This document shows positions 37,201 to 64,000 of a DNA stretch of 64,000 bases, piece by piece. Both the position numbers and the translations under genes were made by a program. Numbering within the stretch: position 1 is the first letter of the stretch; the number at the start of each line of letters is the position of its first letter. The DNA comes from Saxidomus purpurata (taxonomy: Eukaryota; Mollusca; Bivalvia; Venerida; Veneridae), in NCBI GenBank assembly GCA_022818135.1, contig JAFMSR010000010.1, positions 36,708,877-36,772,876 on the forward strand, read 5' to 3'. The notes beneath the pieces are model-generated. The model saw only the letters and a list, made by a program, of their open reading frames with translations, had not been told where the DNA came from and ran no database searches.

Positions 37201-38158
37201 GCAACATCATTATTGAACAAAATCTCCATACATTCGTTACATTCGTAACGTAATCTTTATATTGAATATTTAATTTGATATATGTCTCTTACAGCTTTCT
37301 TACCCATGTTATATATTATACATTTGGGTGTCAGAAAACAGCTTTAAGCTAATGTTGTATTGTTTTATTGTATCCGACGTGAAATAAAATTTCTTGTATC
37401 TTGTATCTAGTGAAACAGCAAGGTCTTTCAATGATCAATTCTAAAGATAACCTACTTTGTTACATTAAATGTGTTAGGCAGAATGTGATAGAAGGACTAA
37501 GTCTTGGTTTTATACGTATGTGTGCTTTTTAATTATAAGAATACTCAAAGACCTAAAATGGTATTCTGTCTTTGGTATACCCAGTGTTGAAGGTCTTTCC
37601 AGCCTATGTTATTTACAATAGCCCGAAATAAAGTTCTTAGAAACTAAAAGCTTTAGTTCAAACTACACTCGGCGATTGAAAATTATTTGAATTTATGAAC
37701 GGGTAACGTTCTCATTTTCTCTGAGGCACACTTTTTTATCGAAACATTCTTGTTTAAATGAGTCCTGATGTCAAGTTGCGATAAAGTAGTTACCGTTAAG
37801 GAAAGCACAACATATATTTAAAAAGAACTAAAGATGGGCCGGTAATTATTGCCAGTGACAAACTACCTACAACTCAGTGCTGTCGGGCCGTCTGGTCAAA
37901 ATTAACTTATTTATCTCGCAAGCAAAGTTGTAATGTATATGGAAATTAATCTAAGTTTTACAATATTCTAAAGAGAATTTAAGTCATCTGAAGAAAATAG
38001 TTTTCAAAAAACGTCGATAAGATCAGAAATAAATACATGTAATTAGATTGTTGTTTTTAAGAACCCAAATCAGGTCAAGATAAAGATATTAAAAGTTAAA
38101 AAAAAAACACTCACCTTTTATTACCGCTAGGTTCCCGTTTAGCCTTGACTTTTCTCAT
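33714..38158 (-). CDS. TMEM101: Transmembrane protein 101, 328 aa, 4 coding exons
   Basis: Join (minus) 38158-38115, 36725-36501, 35131-34951, 34250-33714; 987 bp, all GT-AG. From residue 49 (M-A-T-S-W) it follows the vertebrate TMEM101 plan: LVMLMAERAL near the start; GELCLATYLLGTAYL, a K/R-A-L-L-E-N-I-P-G-G-D block; FLSGYFL; and VDMKFSYWSYRG then M-A-Y-W-S-Q-M-R. At least seven hydrophobic segments are visible, consistent with a multi-pass membrane protein. The last 25 residues are strongly acidic, beyond the vertebrate end. Human TMEM101 is 257 aa; this model is longer at both ends. The first exon adds M-R-K-V-K-A-K-R-E-P, a basic start. ATGs at residues 27 and 49 are alternative starts; the latter (36625) has an excellent context (A at -3, G at +4). 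The molecular role is unknown; human TMEM101 has been reported to activate NF-kappa-B in overexpression screens. Confidence 0.88.
34407..34500. repeat. Long imperfect hairpin (foldback) in TMEM101 intron 3
   Basis: Arms ATCTTTTCCAGTGGCTGTGA... and its near inverse complement ending ...GGGAAAAGAT, each about 35-40 bases, around a loop of roughly 17. It could be a tiny foldback element. Confidence 0.6.
34951..35131 (-). CDS. TMEM101: TMEM101 exon 3
   Basis: Residues 90-150; two membrane segments (Y-I-I-Y-T-I-G-V-V and Y-S-A-V-L-V-Y-L-T-I). Donor GTTAGG|GTAAGT, phase 0. Confidence 0.88.
35659..36183. mobile_element. MITE, family M3, copy 1, in TMEM101 intron 2
   Basis: 525 bp with 10-bp terminal inverted repeats GGAGTGATCG / CGATCACTCC, flanked on both sides by TA. 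Just inside the left end is GCCGTGACGTCACACGGC, a palindrome centred on a perfect CRE. The second copy is at 60181-60710. No coding capacity. Confidence 0.75.
36501..36725 (-). CDS. TMEM101: TMEM101 exon 2
   Basis: Residues 15-90; contains the alternative starts M27 and M49 and LAKFPYVQTLSLVMLMAERA. Acceptor TTTTACAG, donor GAGAA|GTAAGT. Confidence 0.85.
38115..38158 (-). CDS. TMEM101: TMEM101 exon 1 (basic N-terminal extension)
   Basis: Fourteen codons, ATG with A at -3, donor AAAAG|GTGAGT. The join to 36725 keeps the frame open into the conserved protein, which supports it, but no homologous sequence supports it. Confidence 0.6.
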
Positions 38159-38237
38159 ATTTGGTTTCAATGTAATTGCTTGTACAGACCCAATGCACTA
38201 ACTAAAACTGCAAGATACATTTGCAAGGTCTCTCATC

Positions 38238-38245
38238 CCGGAAGT
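38238..38245. promoter_or_regulatory. TMEM101: ETS-type motif CCGGAAGT near the TMEM101 first exon
   Basis: Consensus GABPA/ETS site 80 bp upstream of the exon-1 ATG, a common core-promoter position in animal housekeeping genes. It supports transcription starting near 38.2 kb rather than at 36.7 kb. Confidence 0.35.
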
Positions 38246-39990
38246 CAGTGAAGGAAACTTATGAAATATCCGTCACTTCATCATTGCTCAAGGGCCATTG
38301 TCACTTTACCTTTCAAGTCATTAAATCACTTTATACCACGTGTAATTGTTTTGTTATCATAAATTATTACGACAAACGGTGTAAAAAGAATAAAGTACAT
38401 TTTTAATTGCAGTGACCCGTCAGAGCTATAGTAGTTTGATGGGAGGCGGGGTGCGAGCCTGGATACTTTCATTTTTCAGCAAAACATTGTAACAAGAGTG
38501 GCGGAGCCTACCGTATGATCGGCATATTTTTGCAATTAAAAGATAGAACTATTATCATGTATTATACTGCCGTATTTATTTTTGCTCGAAAAAAACGTTC
38601 ACTGACGATGTCGTAACCTGATTTACAATGCGCTATTTCAACAAATATCAATCAATTTCAAAGTTCTTTTAGCAATTATGTACTTTCTAATCATTTTGGG
38701 ACAGCTCATGCTAAGATTTTAAAACTGTCAGCGATTGGAGAACGGACCATAATTAATATTGAAATATAAACCTGAATTATTCCCGCGAAATGCCAAACAA
38801 CTGAAGGGAGAGGTAATACAACAGATACTGTTAATATTAAACCAATGTAGTTACCTCCCTTAGATAAAAAATACCGGTAACTATTTTCATTTTATTACAC
38901 ATTTATTAAAAAGAATACGTCTATTACAATTTTAGGGTCTTAGGGTGTCTCGGGGGTAAATAGACTGTTCCGATACGGAAGGATTCATTGATCTCAAGTA
39001 ATAATCTTACACCTTTTTATTACTCAAAGTTTACAACATCTTATACGGTTAGAATTCACTTTTTAGTAAGTCATTTTCAACTCAGCCATCATTTTGGACC
39101 ATGACATTTAATTCATTGGAAATTAGTTGTAAAACTTTATATATGTATTATGTGTCTTGAGATTAATACAATTCCAACTATATCAGTAAATATTCATGTT
39201 ATTTATGGCAAGAGTTGCATGAAAAATTGTAAAAATATCATACGTACCTTGTTTAGACTTCTAATATTTATCTGCGATATAATTTAATAATAATGTAAAA
39301 TTGTAATGATAAGGTATTACAAATAATTATATTCACCAATAAATCGATCCAAAAAAGGATGTGCAAATAGCTTTCCTGGGTCAAAATATAATAGCTAATT
39401 AAATAGCCAATAACGGAAAAAGGAATTTTAATAGTTAACTTAAGGATATAAGCCAATATCGTCTTGTAGTGGTTGACCGTTAGGAAATACAGAGTGCCCG
39501 ATATTGATGCCAAGGTTTCCTTGTCTCAGGTGGAGAACTATCACGTGCCTATACCATTTTGACATCAACAATCCTGTTATACTTTGAAGATGATGAAATT
39601 CATTTTTTTACTATCCCCGTCTAATATTCATAATCCACTTATTAAATTTCTATCTGCTAATAGATGAAATATACCAGCATAACTTACTCCCATACTGAAG
39701 AAAGCCTGTGATGTGTTATGTAATAGCACAACCAGTGGTTTTTTTTTGGCCTTCTTTGAGGATGTTTTCCCTGTTTAGTACACATGTATCACAATGTCAT
39801 TTTGAACAGTAATAAAGGAACTTTAAGGAACATGTGCAAATCTAACCTACTGCCAGGCTTCTCAACAGTTTTCTTTGTTATTCAGTGTGTTCCTTTCTCC
39901 CTGTCCTACTTGTCTTCTAAATATGGACTTGTCCATCTATGGCCCATCTTCCAGTTTGGACTGTACCATTTACTACTAGGGGTGCTCAGT
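38246..39990. other. Intergenic between TMEM101 and the GBE1 3' region; no gene seen
   Basis: A slightly GC-richer stretch at 38420-38510 may belong to the TMEM101 promoter. An 81-codon hydrophobic frame at 39268-39513 is AT-driven and has no recognisable family. Confidence 0.3.
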
Positions 39991-40443
39991 GACAATAAAA
40001 CATCTAGGAAGAATCTACCCTGCGGGTCAATTTTGAAGTCAACTTGGCAATGTTACATGCTAAATATCTAAGCTCTGGGCCTTGTTGTCTCAGAGATTTT
40101 TTAAGTTTTTCCTACCAGTATAAGCCTATGTAAAATCAAGTGACCTCCAGGTGGGGTCAATTTTGATCTGGGGGTCATGATTTTGACAATCTTGGGCCAC
40201 TAGACAATGTTGTTTAAACTCTGTGCCTTCCTGTTTTTGAGAAGGTTTTTCCAATTGCAATGCCATCCAGAGTTATTATTTGAGCATGTATGATAAGGCT
40301 TCATGCGAGGAACATCCCTGCCAAGTCTCGTCAACATAGGTCCAGTGGTTTCAGAGGAGATGGCGTTTTAAGGAGATTGTGAACAGATGTACAATGAGAA
40401 ATCCCAATAGCTAACTCTGGCACTTTGTGCCAGGTGAGCTAAC
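39991..40443 (+). mobile_element. Old, diverged P1-family pearl-like element
   Basis: Contains two recognisable but decayed P1 core units (CAATGTTACATGCTAAATAT, TAAGCCTATGTAAAATCAAG) and a right end CTCTGGCACTTTGTGCCAGG followed by TGAGCT. Confidence 0.55.
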
Positions 40444-40507
40444 TCCTCCCATACCCCCCCAAAAACATAACAAAAACAATGCCTGACAAATGGGGTAGAC
40501 AAGATAC

Positions 40508-40513
40508 TTTATT
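40508..40513 (-). terminator. GBE1: Candidate polyadenylation signal for GBE1
   Basis: AATAAA on the minus strand, 2.2 kb beyond the GBE1 stop. It is the only one noted; closer hexamers may serve instead. Confidence 0.2.
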
Positions 40514-42693
40514 GTCCTTTTGTTTAATTAATACTTGATACACAGAACAAACATTGATATACGCTAACAAAACTCATGCATGGATATAACTCTTGCTCAG
40601 CTTAAAATAATTCAAGGTATGAAATGATAAAATAGCAACAAACCTAAAAAGGTTAGCAAAAAAAAAAAAGACGGCAATGTTTATAAACAACTATAATAAC
40701 ACGAAAACATTAAAACTGGACTTCCTGGACAAAATATTAAGTATTGTGCATAAGTACCTGTATTTATCTGACATACATCAAATTTGTTTTTACTTTTGCA
40801 TGCTTTCACAAATGTGATATGATATGGATTGTATTAGTAATTTTGTATTGGTTACTGTGCTATTTATGTCCGAAAAAAGGAAAATTAATTTACGTTTTCT
40901 TAAAGAATTTTTATGCGTCAACACCTGCACAATAACAGTTGTGAAGAGCTTATTCAGTCCTTAAACAAACAGCTTATATTCATAATTTTATTTAAACATG
41001 AAGCCCAAAACGGGCAATATTGCTCTACTTGACTGACTGGACTGTTCTGAGTAAGTTTTGTAAAAATCTGTTGCAATCATAGGTCACAGTGACCTTGACC
41101 CACTGACCCCAAAAAACAGCAGGGATCATCTACAAGTCCAGCAGAGCTAAAACATTTATTAAATCAATATATTAACTTAAAACATTTCTATAATGACATC
41201 AAAATGTAAACATTTATAACTGGCAACTAATTTTGGTTACATAGTAATAAAACTGAACTGGGCTATATTTAAAAGAAACAGAATCTGCACCAATAGATGG
41301 ACAGTTTAAACACACTTTAAACTAAAGAATGGCAAAAACCTGCCTAGAATAAACAAATGAGTTTAAACTAACGTAACCAGAAAATTTAAAATGTCTTGTT
41401 AATTGAAAGTAAGAACATTACTTTTGAGACATAAGATATGTAAGTTTGGTAATATTTGTCGTCATTTAATTTTCTCTTTTTTCACCAATGCTTCGTTTCG
41501 CTAATTATAAATGTCGCAAAAGATTCAGTTCATATATATTCATTAAAGCCTTAAAACAAAATGGAATGTGTTGCCTGTTTTCGTGTAAAAAAAACCCAGG
41601 GTTGGTTGGTTGGCAGTTTAAAAAAAAAAAACTTAATTTCTAATGCATTTTCTTTGGCTCTAAAATCATTTGAAAATTGGTCTTTTGATTGTTTTCTTAT
41701 GAAAATAGTTTGAGAACATCAGTAAGTGTCAATGTCTGTTAGGAGACATGTATCATACCAATCTTTTCTTTGATTAATAGAAAATTCTCCTTTGGTAAAT
41801 TTAGAGTTGCAAATAAGCGTGTTTGTAATGAAGTTGTGAAATGTTTTTAGTAACTTGATTTTACCAACTAATTATATAATCTCTTTATTTTCACGTGCCA
41901 AGATGTGTAGTTACAGTGCCTGTTATATTATTGCACCTCGTTTATGACTGGATTTACAACAATAACACAACCACCTTGAAAGGCAAGTTAAACATATGAT
42001 TGTCACTCTGATAATAAATCAACTGATTTTGCGTGCTCAGAAATGTGACTGTTATTAAACATTATTATGAGGATCATGCACGAAAACACAAAGCTATTGC
42101 ACAAGATGTTCTTATGACAACATCCAACATAATCGTTAAGGTCGGTAACGTGAATACTATTCCATTTGCTCTAGCTTTGTCCGTTACTGTGATGAATTTT
42201 GCAAGTGAATACTGTATATGTTGAAATATTTGCATGTTTCTAATTTTTGCAACATTTGTAGTGCTCTTATGTCTGTGAAAGCATGGTTAGCACAATTACT
42301 TTTGCACATGTATATCTAAACACACTGATATTGTGCGTCCGTAAATTCATTATAGCACTAATATATTCTACAATGCCCCAAAAATAGACCAATCAGAGAA
42401 AATTTGTCTGTCACATGAAATACACCTTTCTCTCTCTCTCAATCTCCCATGAGTACATAATTATGTATTGTCTAGGTTAACTTTGTTATATCGAACAGTG
42501 ATGTCAGCATCTCATCTGAGCTCTTCTGCAGCTTGTAGGTACCATTTCAGATCTAGAACAAATATTTCCGACTTGAAGTGTCTTGCTTGATCCATGTTTG
42601 GCGGAATGTTTGAATGCACACCTAGCAGCACCAAGTAAGCCGTCGTCTGGTATTGTATATATGAATGAAGCAAACACTACCATTTTGCCTTGA
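40514..42693 (-). other. Possible GBE1 3' UTR / downstream region; no coding exon seen
   Basis: AT-rich; includes a repeat fragment at about 41000-41150 with a consensus estrogen-response-type palindrome. Short open frames have no recognisable family. Confidence 0.3.
41081..41095. promoter_or_regulatory. Perfect ERE-type palindrome AGGTCA-CAG-TGACCT
   Basis: Inverted repeat of the nuclear-receptor half-site with 3-bp spacing, immediately followed by TGACC-containing words (TTGACCCACTGACC). It lies in a pearl-like repeat fragment. Confidence 0.4.
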
Positions 42694-61981
<19,288 letters not shown>

Positions 61982-63614
61982 CTTGGCTGCTGAACTTCCA
62001 CTGAACACAAGACATGCAAGATGCGTGTTTACGCTGCAATCAACTCACAACCTTGTGGGTAAACTTTTAAGGTCAAGGTCTTTTGTCCAGCAGTTTAGAA
62101 CACGTTCCTGACCACTAATAGCAATGTCATTCAAATATTATCATTTAAAAACAGTCTGAAGGTTATGCCTACCAGAGTTACTTATATCTGATTTAGGAAA
62201 ATTAGTTAAAACATTGCAGAATTTTATAAAATATCTCGACTGACATAGCAGTGAGAATACTCTTCAAAGAGGAGGTACACAGAGGGCAAACATAATTCAT
62301 GGGTAAAAGACTTCGCTTTTAGAAATAACGTAGTAGTTTTTGTATTAAGAGACATGACTTTCATCCGTATATTTCATTCCTACAAGTTTTCAAAAAATGA
62401 AATGTAAAGATATTTTAATCTACTGCATATCACTGCCAAAGTGTAATGGAGTGTACTATAAATCGGTTGGGTAAAATTTCGGATATAACACTACCAGTTC
62501 AACTTCAAACTATTATTACTAGCAAAAGTATGTTATTCATGATGCTGCATTTATCTTACAGATCACAGGAACTTTATATTCAATCAAATAGATAAGGAAC
62601 CATGTATCTTGTGGGGGAAATAACACCCCTCTATATAAAAAGGAAGTTTCTCCAGGTTTGGGTCCGGAGGGTCTCATCCACAAAGAAAAAGCTAATGCAT
62701 TTGCTCTCATGGACGGACCTTTATAAAATGTCTTTCAAATCAGTCCAGGTCTGGACCTCCACATTTATTCTCCAGGTTCCGTTCTGGATCTTGAGACTAA
62801 AAGTCTTCAGGTCCGGACCTGGATCAAAAGACTATCGGTATATATATAGCTTTCTCTGGGTCGGGGATTTTTTATCATTTTTTATTGTATGCTATTGATA
62901 TGTATGTATTGAATAATCCAAAAATTTAAACAATAATGCATGAATGAGTAAGTGAATCAGTGTTCAAATAATTGAATTAATAGACCTTTTGAGATAAATT
63001 CCTTCAGATAAAAAATCTGTTATGAAATGCTTGATTTTTACTGTTCATATTCTCAGTATTTAGTATTTTCCAATATGCCTTTGGGTTATTTTGCTTTAGT
63101 TTTCTTTAAAAAAAAAATTGACATATAATAAATTATCCTACTACAATAGTCTGTTATCTGATCGTACATTTTCCTTTGTTTCATTTCAATATAATTCAGA
63201 GTCAGACAATGGCATTTTTAATGGACAAACCTTATAACACAATTTGTATGAAATAAATTTACCAGTCCCGAAGACAAGCTTTATATGATTAGTCTTTGGG
63301 TTCGGGTCCACACCTTGACCTCGAGGCACTTCCATATAAAAAGCTAATTTTGAGCGGGGCTCATACCCATGATGACCCTCTATCAGTGAGGGCTTTCAGT
63401 GGTTTCAAGTGAAACACTTGAACATGTAGGCAGTTACTTCAGTCCGAGTCAGTGGCATAAGTGTTACTTCAGCAGTCCATGAGACTCGGTCTAAAATTGC
63501 CATTATATATTATAATTTAGTTGATCTAGCTGACGTTTTTTTTCTTTAAATAGATGGTTATAGGGCATATGTCACTCTATAAGTTTATAGTAACAGCTGC
63601 TCTTGTTCAAAATT
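61982..63614. other. GBE1 upstream flank; no gene seen
   Basis: Probable promoter at the left end, but no core element stands out. A stretch at 62640-62840 repeats GGTC-GGACCT words and includes the 14-bp palindrome CAGGTCCGGACCTG (62808-62821). Confidence 0.3.
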
Positions 63615-63616
63615 TT

Positions 63617-64000
63617 ATTATACGCCCACAAAACGAAGTTTTGGGGGGGGGGGGTATATAGGAGTGAGCTTGTCGGTTTGTTTGTCGGTCAGTTTTCATG
63701 GTTTCCGGATGATAACTCATGAACGACTTTACCCTTTTGAATAATTTTTGGTACACACATGCAACTTCATGAAATACAGGTCAAGTTCAACTTTGGGGTC
63801 AGTAGGTCAAAGGTCAAGGTCACAGTGACTCTGAACTGTAAAACAGTTTCCGGATGATAACTCATGAAAGGCTTGACCGATTTAAATAATTTTTGGTACA
63901 CACGTGCAACTTTATGAAATACAGGTCAAGTTCGACTTTGGGGTCAGTAGGTCAAAGGTCAAGGTCACAGTGACTCTGAACTGTAAAACAGTTTCTGGAT
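63617..64000 (-). mobile_element. Pearl-like tandem-repeat element, family P7, running off the right edge
   Basis: Reversed hairpin end ATACGCCCACAAAAC / GTTTTGGGGGGG, then TATATAGGAGTGAGC. At least two units of about 146 bp follow, marked by GTTTCCGGATGATAACTCAT (63701 and 63847), each holding AGGTCAAAGGTCAAGGTCA (63804-63822 and 63949-63967). Confidence 0.6.

Noticed and set aside
39268..39513. 81-codon hydrophobic minus-strand frame as a small membrane protein
   Set aside because: AT-rich sequence favours Ile/Leu/Tyr codons; there is no conserved motif and no splice or promoter support.

Overview
The window is animal nuclear DNA, AT-rich and full of introns, and most probably comes from a bivalve mollusc. 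Three protein-coding genes can be reconstructed to complete reading frames by joining exons at GT-AG boundaries, and the 5' part of a fourth is present. The bivalve call is inferred from two things: the divergence of the proteins from vertebrate orthologues, and the abundance of tandem-repeat elements ending in hairpins, like the 'pearl' / non-autonomous Helitron-like elements described from oysters and clams. The species cannot be named from this window alone.

Layout. 1-4.6 kb: the first two coding exons of a minus-strand gene with a CtBP-type PVDLS motif, probably a nuclear regulator; it runs off the left edge. 4.6-11.3 kb: intergenic, with two MITE families, a 1.3-kb tandem-repeat element and a tRNA-derived SINE. 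11.3-23.6 kb: a plus-strand MINDY-1/2 (FAM63) K48-type deubiquitinase, 9 coding exons, 552 aa, ending in a CaaX box. 23.6-33.7 kb: about 10 kb with no gene recognised. 33.7-38.2 kb: minus-strand TMEM101, 4 coding exons, 328 aa, with an N-terminal extension of 48 residues. 38.2-42.7 kb: intergenic and probable GBE1 3' region. 42.7-62.0 kb: minus-strand GBE1, glycogen branching enzyme, 15 coding exons, 685 aa, with all three GH13 catalytic acids. 62-64 kb: upstream flank, with another tandem-repeat element entering from the right.

The genes have no evident common pathway and look like ordinary single-copy animal genes. The more unusual content is the repeat landscape. At least seven element families share one architecture (left end, 130-180 bp tandem core units, short pyrimidine- or purine-rich microsatellite, terminal hairpin followed by A-rich sequence) although their core units are unrelated overall. 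Many of the cores contain the same TGACCT/AGGTCA words, which match nuclear-receptor half-sites in DR1 and near-ERE spacing. Four of these elements abut coding exons of MINDY or GBE1 within 18-50 bp of a splice site. There is also a 530-bp TA-flanked MITE carrying a perfect CRE, and a hammerhead-ribozyme-like motif of the Penelope type.

All coordinates, exon joins and residue numbers were worked out by hand from the sequence. No database search, alignment or folding program was run.
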